DNA of 64,000 nucleotides, taken from Ruminococcus sp. Its GTDB lineage: Bacteria > Bacillota > Clostridia > Oscillospirales > Ruminococcaceae. A model generated the notes under the pieces. It ran no database searches. It had not been told where the DNA came from and saw only the letters and a program-made list of their open reading frames with translations. Each line of letters opens with the position of its first letter. The first letter of the stretch is position 1. The DNA lies in the NCBI RefSeq assembly GCF_017549005.1, contig NZ_JAFYYT010000054.1:24871-88870 (forward strand), written 5' to 3'. The position numbers and the translations under genes are program-made. Shown here one piece after another: positions 1 through 7,010 of the stretch.

Positions 1-468
1 GTAAATAGAGTCTCCCTCGTTGAGGATTATCTCCTGATCCTCAAATACTACGGCAACAGTGCCCTTGAGGACGAGGTTGAACTCCTGACCTGAATGTCTT
101 ACGAGCTTTGCAGGCTCATCGGAGGGTTCAAGTGTGACTAAAAGAGGCTGCATTACCTTATCGGCATAGCGGAAAGCAAGATCCTTGAAGCGGTAGCCGG
201 GGAAACGGCTTATACTTCTGCCCTTACCGCGTCGCACGACCTGGAAAGTGTCGATACGGCTGGGTTCGCCTGTGACGAGCTCATTAAAATCGACTCCGAA
301 TTTATTTGCGATCTCATAGATGACGCTTATTGGAAAATCTCCGTTCTGTTCATAGCCTGCATACTGCTCGACTGAAAGTCCGAGTTCCTGAGCAAGCTTT
401 TCCTGTGTGTAGTCGCACACCTCACGCAGTTCTTTGATACGTGCTGCGATCTCATTGATGGTTTCCAT
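1..468 (-). CDS. XRE-family regulator with C-terminal cupin (partial)
   Basis: Reading leftward from the ATG at 468, 156 codons stay open to the window edge, so the 3' end is missing. Residues 1-65 form a helix-turn-helix of the XRE/Cro type (KELREVCDYTQEKLAQELGL, then YEQNGDFPISVIYEIANKFG). From about residue 95 the sequence matches a cupin barrel (HSGQEFNLVLKGTVAVVFED, then LNEGDSIY). This HTH-cupin layout is known in regulators that sense a small ligand; which one cannot be told here. GGAGG sits 8 nt before the ATG and a good promoter lies at 509-538. It is transcribed in the same direction as the metal importer upstream but is separated from it by a terminator, so it is probably its own unit. 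Confidence 0.85.
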   Translation of the reverse strand, partial: METINEIAARIKELREVCDYTQEKLAQELGLSVEQYAGYEQNGDFPISVIYEIANKFGVDFNELVTGEPSRIDTFQVVRRGKGRSISRFPGYRFKDLAFRYADKVMQPLLVTLEPSDEPAKLVRHSGQEFNLVLKGTVAVVFEDQEIILNEGDSIY

Positions 469-508
469 AGCGCAACCTCCTTTATGAAAATTAAAGTATA
501 CATTAGTA

Positions 509-538
509 ATGATATCATATTTTATGCTGTTTTGTCAA
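509..538 (-). promoter_or_regulatory. Sigma-A promoter of the XRE-cupin gene
   Basis: On the minus strand TTGACA (533-538) and TATCAT (509-514) are separated by 18 nt, about 40 nt upstream of the start codon. Confidence 0.6.
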
Positions 539-562
539 GATAGGCGCCGATTTATGATAAAG

Positions 563-596
563 AAAACACTTTCACGTTTAAAAGTGAAAGTGTTTT
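563..596 (-). terminator. Terminator behind the metal ABC importer
   Basis: Perfect 13-bp inverted repeat (563-575 and 584-596) with an 8-nt loop, starting 21 nt after the permease stop. The stem ends in AAAA/TTTT, so it can work in both directions. Confidence 0.75.
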
Positions 597-616
597 GACG
601 TTTTTAACAAAGCTGT

Positions 617-1486
617 TTATCTTCCGCGCTTCAGCACGGCGGAAATGATACAGAATATGAAGAATACAGTGATATCTGCGGAAACTATGGTGGAGCCCAC
701 AGGAGTTTCGGCGAGTATAGAGATTATTATGCCGAAAAACGCGCATAGCAGGGATATCACCACAGAGCAGATTATAACGCTGCGGAAGCTCTTGAAGACT
801 CTCATTGCAGAAAGCGCAGGGAAGATTATTAGAGCCGATATCAGCAGCGAGCCTACGAAGTTCATGGCTATTACGATTATCACCGCAATGACCACCGCAA
901 TGAGCAGATTGTACATATCCGAGCGTATTCCCGTAGCCTTTGCGAAGCTCTCATCGAAAGTAACGGCGAATATCTTATTGTAGAATACAAGGAACACGGT
1001 AACGACGATGACCGACATAGCAATGCAGATCCACACGTCCGCAGGTTTGAGAGTGAGTATAGCAGTGGAGCCGAAAAGCGTGCTGCACACATCGGCGGTA
1101 ACGTTTCCCGAAGTTCTGCCGATACCTTTTCTTGCGGCGATATTCATGAGCATATAGCCGAGAGCGAGAGCTCCCACCGATATCATGGCAACTGCCGCGT
1201 CGCCCTTAATCTTTGTGTTGCTGCCTGTTCTCAGCAGCAGAACTGCCGAAACTATGGTGACAGGCATGATAATGAGCATATTGTTGGTTATCCCTGTCAC
1301 AGTGGCGACTGCCATTGCGCCGAATGCAACGTGTGAAAGACCGTCGCCTATGAACGAGAAACGCTTCATTACAAGTGTAACTCCCAGCAAAGAGGAGCAC
1401 AGAGCGATAAGAAGTCCCACAATAAGGGCATATCTTACCACGGGGAGCTGAAATGACTGATGAAGCTTTGCAAACAGGTCACTCAC
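617..1486 (-). CDS. znuB: Metal ABC transporter permease (ZnuB/MntB family)
   Basis: About 289 residues, nearly all in eight or so hydrophobic segments. This is the ABC-3 permease family that imports Zn2+, Mn2+ or Fe2+. Family hallmarks are visible near the N terminus (FSFIGDGLSHVAFGA) and in the C-terminal half (NFVGSLLISALIIFPA). The frame opens at 1495, but GGGAGG lies directly against that GTG. The GTG at 1486 has proper spacing and is chosen here. It overlaps the ATPase stop by 8 nt, so the two are translationally coupled. It is the last gene of the three-gene import operon; a terminator follows. Zinc is the likeliest substrate because of the binding protein's acidic, His-containing loop, but manganese or iron cannot be excluded. 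Confidence 0.88.
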   Translation of the reverse strand: MSDLFAKLHQSFQLPVVRYALIVGLLIALCSSLLGVTLVMKRFSFIGDGLSHVAFGAMAVATVTGITNNMLIIMPVTIVSAVLLLRTGSNTKIKGDAAVAMISVGALALGYMLMNIAARKGIGRTSGNVTADVCSTLFGSTAILTLKPADVWICIAMSVIVVTVFLVFYNKIFAVTFDESFAKATGIRSDMYNLLIAVVIAVIIVIAMNFVGSLLISALIIFPALSAMRVFKSFRSVIICSVVISLLCAFFGIIISILAETPVGSTIVSADITVFFIFCIISAVLKRGR

Positions 1487-2201
1487 TGTCCTCACCTCCC
1501 ATTACAGAGATGAACGCCTGACCTATCCTGCTGGTCATGTAGTCCTCTTTAGTTCCGAAAAACAGCTGTTTTCTGCCGATGTGGAGTATATGCGTGGCGT
1601 ACCTCACAGCTGCGTTCATATCGTGTGAGACCATTATGACGGTGATACCGTCTTTTTTGTTGAGACTGCCGATAAGCTCGTACATCTCGTTTGTAGCTTT
1701 CGGGTCGAGACCTGTTACAGGCTCGTCCAGGAGTATCATCTTCCTTGCCGCACAGAGAGCTCTCGCAAGGAGGACTCTCTGCTGCTGACCGCCCGAAAGC
1801 TCGCGGTAGCAGCGCTTTGTGAGGGGCTCTATCTCAAGTCTCCTCATCATGTCGTGAGCGAGCTTCTTCTCTTCCTTATTGTAAAAGGGGCGCAGACCGC
1901 AGCGGTTCATGCAGCCCGAAAGCACGATCTCGCGCACCGAGGCAGGGAAGTCTCTTTGTACCATAGTCTGCTGCGGGAGATATCCTATCTCGTTCTTGCC
2001 AACTTCTCCGCAGAGCTCGACTTTTCCGTCAAGGGGCGCTCTCAGACCGAGCAGAGCCTTTATAAGCGTACTTTTTCCCGAGCCGTTCTCGCCGACTATG
2101 CAGAGGTAATCGCCGCTGCTCACGGTGAAATTCAGACCTTTTGTGATTACGTCGCCCTCGTAGCCGAGAGAAACGTTCTCACATCTAAGCAATGCACCCA
2201 T
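1479..2201 (-). CDS. znuC: Metal ABC transporter ATP-binding protein (ZnuC-like)
   Basis: 240-residue ABC ATPase. Walker A is GENGSGKST, the signature is LSGGQQQR, Walker B is ILLDEP and the switch histidine is in VSHDM. A Q-loop is present (GYLPQQT). It energises uptake through the adjacent permease. Its ATG follows the binding-protein TAA directly, and its 3' end overlaps the permease start. Gene order binding protein-ATPase-permease is typical of zinc/manganese importers. Confidence 0.92.
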   Translation of the reverse strand: MGALLRCENVSLGYEGDVITKGLNFTVSSGDYLCIVGENGSGKSTLIKALLGLRAPLDGKVELCGEVGKNEIGYLPQQTMVQRDFPASVREIVLSGCMNRCGLRPFYNKEEKKLAHDMMRRLEIEPLTKRCYRELSGGQQQRVLLARALCAARKMILLDEPVTGLDPKATNEMYELIGSLNKKDGITVIMVSHDMNAAVRYATHILHIGRKQLFFGTKEDYMTSRIGQAFISVMGGEDSE

Positions 2202-3176
2202 TTATCCAAGCACCTTCTTCAGAGTTTCCAGGTTTTCTTCCATTAACGATAAATATGTAACGCCTGACTCAACGTCCTTCTGAGTTACGGACTGCAGGGA
2301 GCTGAGCTTTTCGATAACGGCGTTCTTGCTATCTGAGTTGTCGATTATCGACCTTGCGATGGAGTCGTCGGAGTTTTCCAGTATGAACACCGTTCCGAGT
2401 TTAAGCTCGTCCAGCTTGCCTGCAAGGGTCGCAATGGTCTCAAAGCTTGCGTTGGTCTCGGCGGAGCAACCTGCAAAGGCGGCATAGTAGTCGATATCGT
2501 AGTCGTCAACAAGATAGCGGAACGGGAAACGGTCGCCCACAAGTATAGTCCTTACGTCGGAGCTTTCAGCCATTTCCGTATATTTTCCGTCAAGAGCTTT
2601 CAGTTTTTCCTCATATCTGTCAAGATTTGAGCGGTAAGCGTCTGCATTTGACGGGTCGGCTTCACAAAGGCTTTCGCATATGCTGCTGCAAAGGACTTCT
2701 GCGTTTTTCAGCGAGAGCCATATATGCTCGTCGTATTCGATACCCTCATCGTGTTCCTCGTCCTCGTCGGACTCCATGCCCTCTTTGGTCTCTTCTTCTT
2801 TCAGTCTCTGACCGAGAGCGTCAAACAGCCTTAAAACCTTAATGTCCTTGTTCCTGACATTCCCAATGGCGTCGTCCACCCATGTCTCGGACTCGCCGCC
2901 CGAGTAGATAAAAACGTCACAGTCTGAGATAGTGAGCATATCCTGAGTACTTGGCTGATAGTTGTGTATATCCACGCCGCTGCCGAGAAGATATGTGATA
3001 TCGGCGCTGTCAGTGCTGCCTATGATATTCTTTGTCCAGTCGTATTCGGAGAAGTTGGTGCAGACGATACTGAGCCTGCCGTCGTCGGCCTTGCGGCTTT
3101 CCGCACAGCCGCTCAAAGAAGCAGCCGCGATAACCGCAGCTGCCATAAAAAATAAAGCTTTTCTAAGCAAATCCAT
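2202..3176 (-). CDS. znuA: Metal-binding lipoprotein of the ABC importer (ZnuA-like)
   Basis: 324-residue cluster A-I (ZnuA/PsaA type) solute-binding protein. The N terminus is a lipoprotein signal peptide with lipobox LSGC, so the mature protein is tethered outside the membrane. Metal-ligand candidates are the His in DIHNYQPSTQD and the His in EHIWLSLKNA. Between them is a Glu/Asp/His-rich loop, as in zinc-specific members; it is more acidic than histidine-rich. AGGAG is 8 nt before the chosen ATG; a closer upstream ATG has too little spacing. A consensus promoter and a Fur-like box precede it, so metal-dependent repression is likely. Confidence 0.9.
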   Translation of the reverse strand: MDLLRKALFFMAAAVIAAASLSGCAESRKADDGRLSIVCTNFSEYDWTKNIIGSTDSADITYLLGSGVDIHNYQPSTQDMLTISDCDVFIYSGGESETWVDDAIGNVRNKDIKVLRLFDALGQRLKEEETKEGMESDEDEEHDEGIEYDEHIWLSLKNAEVLCSSICESLCEADPSNADAYRSNLDRYEEKLKALDGKYTEMAESSDVRTILVGDRFPFRYLVDDYDIDYYAAFAGCSAETNASFETIATLAGKLDELKLGTVFILENSDDSIARSIIDNSDSKNAVIEKLSSLQSVTQKDVESGVTYLSLMEENLETLKKVLG

Positions 3177-3201
3177 GTCATGAGCTCCTGATATTTGAAT
3201 T

Positions 3202-3216
3202 TGATAATCATTTTCA
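3202..3216 (-). promoter_or_regulatory. Fur-family operator (7-1-7 box)
   Basis: TGATAATCATTTTCA matches the Bacillus Fur-box consensus TGATAATnATTATCA at 13 of 14 defined positions. It lies just downstream of the -10 of the importer promoter, across the expected start site, where a bound repressor would block transcription. The Bacillus Zur consensus (TCGTAATnATTACGA) fits less well. Confidence 0.65.
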
Positions 3217-3222
3217 ATTTAT

Positions 3223-3251
3223 ATTATACTTTATTTAAAAGCTTCTGTCAA
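3223..3251 (-). promoter_or_regulatory. Sigma-A promoter of the metal importer operon
   Basis: Perfect TTGACA (3246-3251) and TATAAT (3223-3228) with a 17-nt spacer on the minus strand. Confidence 0.85.
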
Positions 3252-3320
3252 TAGTCATGAGTTAATTTCATATAACTCGGCGGATAAAATGAAAAAACGA
3301 TGATTTTTTCGGCGATATAC

Positions 3321-3349
3321 TTGACAATGTGAGTAATTTCATGTATAAT
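3321..3349 (+). promoter_or_regulatory. Sigma-A promoter
   Basis: Perfect TTGACA (3321-3326) and TATAAT (3344-3349), 17-nt spacer, 33 nt before the start of the small membrane protein gene. Confidence 0.85.
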
Positions 3350-3382
3350 ATCCTTGTAAATTTGATATAGGGGGGCGGTATT

Positions 3383-3847
3383 ATGCCGAAAAACACAAAA
3401 GACAAAGAGCTCGACAAAATGTACAAGGATCTCCTTGAGACAAGGAACGGAGCTCGTTCATCATCAAAAAGCGAAGGAAACCGACTGCTTACATTCTTCA
3501 TAGGACTTCTTCTGCTTGGCGGCGGCCTGTTCATGATATTCCAGAATATCGTGGTAGAGAGTTCGTGGGGACTTGGCGGATATTTCTTCAGGATAGGCAG
3601 TATAGGACTTCCCAACGGACTGATAATGCTTCCTATAATCGCAGGAATTGCAATGCTTTTCCTTATGGACAGGAAGATATTCGGCTGGGTGGTACTGTCG
3701 ATAGGAATAGTTATCGTACTTCTCAGCGTAATGCTGACCACACATCTGAGATGGCGCAGCACCAATGCTTACGTATTCATAGTCATGTTCGGCATGGTTG
3801 CGGCAGGTGGCGGAATGGTTCTCAGAGAGCTTTTCAGAAAAGACTAA
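3383..3847 (+). CDS. Small four-helix membrane protein, unknown
   Basis: 154 residues. A charged cytoplasmic N terminus (about 35 residues, rich in Lys/Asp/Ser) is followed by four probable membrane segments at roughly 36-55, 73-92, 96-115 and 126-146, and a short basic tail. I do not recognise the family. GGGGGGCGG lies 6-7 nt before the ATG. It has its own consensus promoter and a strong terminator, so it is monocistronic and well expressed. Confidence 0.8.
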   Translation: MPKNTKDKELDKMYKDLLETRNGARSSSKSEGNRLLTFFIGLLLLGGGLFMIFQNIVVESSWGLGGYFFRIGSIGLPNGLIMLPIIAGIAMLFLMDRKIFGWVVLSIGIVIVLLSVMLTTHLRWRSTNAYVFIVMFGMVAAGGGMVLRELFRKD

Positions 3848-3854
3848 GAACAAA

Positions 3855-3882
3855 GGACGTACCTTTCGGGTACGTCCTTTTT
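3855..3882 (+). terminator. Intrinsic terminator
   Basis: GGACGTACC and GGTACGTCC form a 9-bp stem followed by TTTTT, 8 nt after the stop codon. Confidence 0.9.
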
Positions 3883-3925
3883 AATGCGTAATAAGGTATC
3901 GGCTTGCGCCGACGGAGCTGAACTA

Positions 3926-3961
3926 AAAACAGGCAGAAGGAGTTTTTCTTCTGCCTGTTTT
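3926..3961 (-). terminator. Terminator of the GH16 gene
   Basis: 14-bp perfect stem (3926-3939 with 3948-3961) ending in AAAA/TTTT, 6 nt beyond the GH16 stop codon. The CAGGCAGA core recurs in other terminators of this window. Confidence 0.85.
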
Positions 3962-3967
3962 CGCATA

Positions 3968-5392
3968 TTATGTCCATGAGATATTGTAAAGCGTCACTTC
4001 ATGCGCTCCGAGAGAAGCGGCATTGTCGATATTTCCCAGCTGGAACTTTATATCCGCCGCCATATCGGCTGCAAAGGTGACATCGAAGCTGAAATGCTTC
4101 TTCTCTGGAGTTATCTCCACTTTTTCATCGAGATAGCGCGTGTAGGAGCTGTCCTCGGCAGTGACCACCATATTTCTCGGGACAGTTGAGCTCACATCGA
4201 ATGAAAGGGTGTGTTTTTCGCCTGCCTTTACCTCACGCGAGCGGAGAAGTCCCATAACTGCGTACTCAAGCTCGCCTGCGTTTTTGATATCCACAACGGT
4301 ACAGCCCTCCTTGTTGACTACGGAAGCCTCAGCGCCCTCGATATAATTATCGAGGGAAAGGGAAGTCATCTCCGTAGGACTGAAATCAGAGCCTTTTTTC
4401 TCATAGACCCTGACGTAGTCGATATCGAAGTGCTTCTCGCCGTCGGCAAATGTGGCAGGTTCAGCGTAAATACCGTCGATACCGTCGAAGTGACCGCCCA
4501 CTGCAAGGTTGAGTATCACATAGAAATTCTGGTCAAAGGGGGCAGGGTAGCTGAAGCCCTCGGAGTACCAGTCCGACTGAGTGCTGTACAGGGCGCCGTC
4601 CACGTACCAGCGTATCTCGCCGCGTTCCCATTCGATGCTGTAGGTATGCCAGTTCTGAGTACCGTCGCCGTTTTTGAAGATATAGTCGTTGGTGAGGTAG
4701 GTATTGTTCGGCCATGCACCGCCGAAGTGTATAGTTCCGCAGATCTTGTCGGGAGTGCTGCCCCAGCCTTCCATTATGTCTATCTCGCCTGATGAAGCCC
4801 AGCCGCCGTAAGCGCTGTCTTCGGGGAGCATCCATATGGCAGGCCACAGTGACTTGCCCGAATCGCACCTTGCGCGGACTTCGATCTTTCCGCCGCACAC
4901 CGAGAATTTATGCTGAGTATTTATCCTTGCCGAGGTGTAGTCGTAGCTGCCCTGCTTTTCGTCAACCCAGCTCTCCTTACGGGCGGCAATGGTAAGGATA
5001 CCGTCCTTTACCGCAGTATTCTGCGATGTATAGAACTCCTGCTCGTTGTTGCCCCAGCCGTTGGTTACGTAGTTTCCGCTGTCGTCGAGCTTCCAGTTGC
5101 CCAGTTCGTATGACCACTTGCTCTCGTCGAGCCTGTCGCCGCTGAACTCGTCGCTCCAGATGAGCTCATAGTCATTATCCGCGGAGCGTTCCGTCTCATT
5201 ACCAAGGAGAAAGCTGCCGAGAACGCGGAGCTCCTCTGCGGAAGCGCCTTTTTTTCTTGCGCTTACCATGTCGAATATATCAACGATACCGTCACCGTTG
5301 AAGTCAGTTTTTGGACTGCCGCCCGCATATGCCGGAAATGGCACGGAAGCAAGAAGCAGCGCCGCAGCTGTCAGTATTTTCAAGGCTTTCAT
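3968..5392 (-). CDS. Secreted GH16 beta-glucanase with half-dockerin and C-terminal CBM-like module
   Basis: 474 residues from the ATG at 5392, which has GGAGG at good spacing; an upstream in-frame ATG has none. Order: signal peptide (1-24, ending AYA); one dockerin-type calcium loop (DFNGDGIVD, about 30-38) and a helix but no second loop; GH16 catalytic domain (about 75-345) with the motif EIDIME, whose E203, D205 and E208 are nucleophile, assisting Asp and acid/base; a C-terminal beta-rich module (about 350-474) resembling CBM4/9. GH16 enzymes of this type cut beta-1,3 or mixed beta-1,3-1,4 glucans such as laminarin or lichenan. The exact substrate is not visible. It is monocistronic. The short dockerin segment at the N terminus is unusual and may not bind a normal cohesin. 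Confidence 0.9.
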   Translation of the reverse strand: MKALKILTAAALLLASVPFPAYAGGSPKTDFNGDGIVDIFDMVSARKKGASAEELRVLGSFLLGNETERSADNDYELIWSDEFSGDRLDESKWSYELGNWKLDDSGNYVTNGWGNNEQEFYTSQNTAVKDGILTIAARKESWVDEKQGSYDYTSARINTQHKFSVCGGKIEVRARCDSGKSLWPAIWMLPEDSAYGGWASSGEIDIMEGWGSTPDKICGTIHFGGAWPNNTYLTNDYIFKNGDGTQNWHTYSIEWERGEIRWYVDGALYSTQSDWYSEGFSYPAPFDQNFYVILNLAVGGHFDGIDGIYAEPATFADGEKHFDIDYVRVYEKKGSDFSPTEMTSLSLDNYIEGAEASVVNKEGCTVVDIKNAGELEYAVMGLLRSREVKAGEKHTLSFDVSSTVPRNMVVTAEDSSYTRYLDEKVEITPEKKHFSFDVTFAADMAADIKFQLGNIDNAASLGAHEVTLYNISWT

Positions 5393-5436
5393 GATTACCT
5401 CCGTATCTGTAGTGTATTGCCGTGCTTTACGACTTA

Positions 5437-5465
5437 ATTTTAGCATTAAAACAGGGCAAAGTCAA
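5437..5465 (-). promoter_or_regulatory. Promoter of the GH16 gene
   Basis: TTGACT (5460-5465) and TAAAAT (5437-5442) with a 17-nt spacer on the minus strand. Confidence 0.65.
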
Positions 5466-5558
5466 GAAATATCTCTCTGAACTATGTACAAAATTACTGC
5501 TTTTCGTAGCAAAACTAATGAATAAAGACTGCATTTCGGCGACTTTTTCAAATCATGC

Positions 5559-5587
5559 TTGCAATCGGGCAGACACCGTGATATAAT
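5559..5587 (+). promoter_or_regulatory. Promoter of the lipoprotein gene
   Basis: TTGCAA (5559-5564) and TATAAT (5582-5587), 17-nt spacer. It implies an untranslated leader of about 110 nt. Confidence 0.75.
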
Positions 5588-5596
5588 GTATCGTGT

Positions 5597-5673
5597 CGCA
5601 GGAATGGGATTTCCGGCAAATTTTCGGAAATACCCCGAAAAACGGAAAGCTCCTGCGTAAACTATAGACGTTT
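5597..5673 (+). promoter_or_regulatory. Structured 5' leader of unknown type
   Basis: A 7-bp stem (5597-5603 with 5651-5657) closes over an inner hairpin of ten pairs (5606-5615 with 5625-5635, one bulged A). An unpaired purine-rich strand (5637-5650) and a small AAAC/GTTT hairpin (5659-5673) follow. I could not match it to a known riboswitch class. It lies between the promoter and the ribosome-binding site, so it could control translation. Confidence 0.4.
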
Positions 5674-5705
5674 GGAATAATAACGATCCTATTGGAGGTC
5701 ATTTT

Positions 5706-6362
5706 ATGAAGAAAATTGTAACGTCAATAGCTGTCTGCTCACTTGCGGTATGTGCTTTTGTATCGTGCGGAAGCAAGTCCGAGAGCAAGAAGAAGTCTGC
5801 CGACATTGTCGGTAAATGGGCGCTCAGTGGAGTTGACAATCAGGAAGTCGAAAGCGCGGGACTCATCTTCCATGAAAACGGAAAGGGTTCCATGTATGAG
5901 GACGCCTCATCAATGTTCCACTTTGAGGACGAGGGCTTCAGCTTGGGCGGTTCTGTAATTTCCAACGATTACGTAAAGGAAGAGGGCGACACCGTTACGG
6001 TAGACGTAATGGGCGAGCAGATCCTCGTTATGAAGAAGCTTGGCGGCAATGACGGCTACTACGGAAAATACACTCTTGAGGGCGGCAAGCTTTACGACAA
6101 CTTTGCCGACAGCATGAAGGAGGAGACCGAAAAGAACGGCAAGCCTCTTGACATCACACTTAATTTTGAAGGTCCTCACAGCGAGCTTATCTTCAACAAC
6201 ATATTCACATATACAATCGACGATAAGAAGCTCAATATCTCAGGCTCTTCCGCAATATTCAACAGCGACGGAAGCGCTATGTCGGGAGATTACACCATAA
6301 AAGGCGACACTCTCACAATCACTGACTCAAAGAAGACAGACACTCTTACAAGAGTCAAGTAA
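5706..6362 (+). CDS. Lipoprotein with lipocalin-like repeat pattern, unknown function
   Basis: 218 residues. A lipoprotein signal peptide (lipobox FVSC, Cys21) is followed by a Lys/Ser linker. The rest is beta-rich and starts with IVGKWALSG, a pattern seen in lipocalin-like/DUF5640-type extracellular proteins. The ends of the two halves look alike (GKYTLEGGKLY near 118 and GDYTIKGDTLTI near 198), suggesting related beta units. TTGGAGG precedes the ATG. It has its own promoter, a folded leader and a strong terminator. Function unknown. Confidence 0.8.
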   Translation: MKKIVTSIAVCSLAVCAFVSCGSKSESKKKSADIVGKWALSGVDNQEVESAGLIFHENGKGSMYEDASSMFHFEDEGFSLGGSVISNDYVKEEGDTVTVDVMGEQILVMKKLGGNDGYYGKYTLEGGKLYDNFADSMKEETEKNGKPLDITLNFEGPHSELIFNNIFTYTIDDKKLNISGSSAIFNSDGSAMSGDYTIKGDTLTITDSKKTDTLTRVK

Positions 6363-6374
6363 TCATACATCAAA

Positions 6375-6410
6375 AAAACAGGCAGATACGTACAGGTATC
6401 TGCCTGTTTT
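6375..6410 (+). terminator. Intrinsic terminator
   Basis: 15-bp perfect stem (6375-6389 with 6396-6410) with the CAGGCAGATAC core and a TTTT end, 12 nt after the lipoprotein stop. Confidence 0.9.
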
Positions 6411-6427
6411 GCTGTAGCGGAAAAAAG

Positions 6428-6458
6428 CAGGCTGAAGAAGGCGCTCTTCTTCAGCCTG
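6428..6458 (-). terminator. Terminator of the metY-flavodoxin operon
   Basis: 13-bp stem (6428-6440 with 6446-6458). On the minus strand it is followed by CTTTTTT. Confidence 0.88.
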
Positions 6459-6465
6459 TTCTGAA

Positions 6466-6996
6466 TTATCCTTTAATATAAGCCACAATAGGCTCGATAT
6501 ACTTTTTATCGCTGAAGTCGCAGGACGAGGCGACGTGTTCTATCATAGCCTTGTCGGTTTCGGACTTGTTCTTCTTGCCCTTGAGCATAGCCGCAAAGGT
6601 CTTCATGAGCATTTTCGAGCCGAAGGACATCTTTTCGTAGCAAAGGCCGCCTACGCAGTAGAAAGCTTTTGCGACCTTCTTCTGCTCGTCGGTGAGCGTT
6701 TTGTCGAGAATGCCCTGTATTCCCGAGTACTCGGCAGGACTTGCTCCCACGCCGAATATAGCCAGCTTTTTGCCCTTCCACTTGTCAAGTCTCGAGGTGA
6801 ACCAGTCGGCCTTTGCGATCTTTTCCATAGACAGCCAGCTGCCGAAGATTATGGCGTCGAAGTCATTGAAGAAGCTGTCCTCCTTTTTGGAGGCTTCCTT
6901 CATGGTAATAGTCGTGCCGCCGAGAGCTTCGGCAAGCCATTCGGCATATTTCTGCGTGAAGCCCGTCTGCGAGAAGTATACTATCAGAGTTTTCAT
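6466..6996 (-). CDS. Flavodoxin-domain protein
   Basis: 176 residues with a flavodoxin fold. The FMN phosphate loop is at the N terminus (YFSQTGFTQKYA), followed by IIFGSWLSM and IFGVGASPAEYSG at the other flavin-contact loops. It resembles the Flavodoxin_5/HemG-like group rather than small electron-carrier flavodoxins, and is likely a cytoplasmic FMN-dependent redox protein. The start is 14 nt after the metY stop, so the two are co-transcribed. A role in supplying electrons for sulfur metabolism is only a guess from position. Confidence 0.85.
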   Translation of the reverse strand: MKTLIVYFSQTGFTQKYAEWLAEALGGTTITMKEASKKEDSFFNDFDAIIFGSWLSMEKIAKADWFTSRLDKWKGKKLAIFGVGASPAEYSGIQGILDKTLTDEQKKVAKAFYCVGGLCYEKMSFGSKMLMKTFAAMLKGKKNKSETDKAMIEHVASSCDFSDKKYIEPIVAYIKG

Positions 6997-7010
6997 TGTT
7001 TATCACCTGT

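Noticed and set aside
3268-3765. Long minus-strand open frame opposite the small membrane protein
   Set aside because: No ribosome site, Ile/Ser/Pro-rich composition typical of an antisense frame, and the plus-strand gene has a perfect promoter and terminator.
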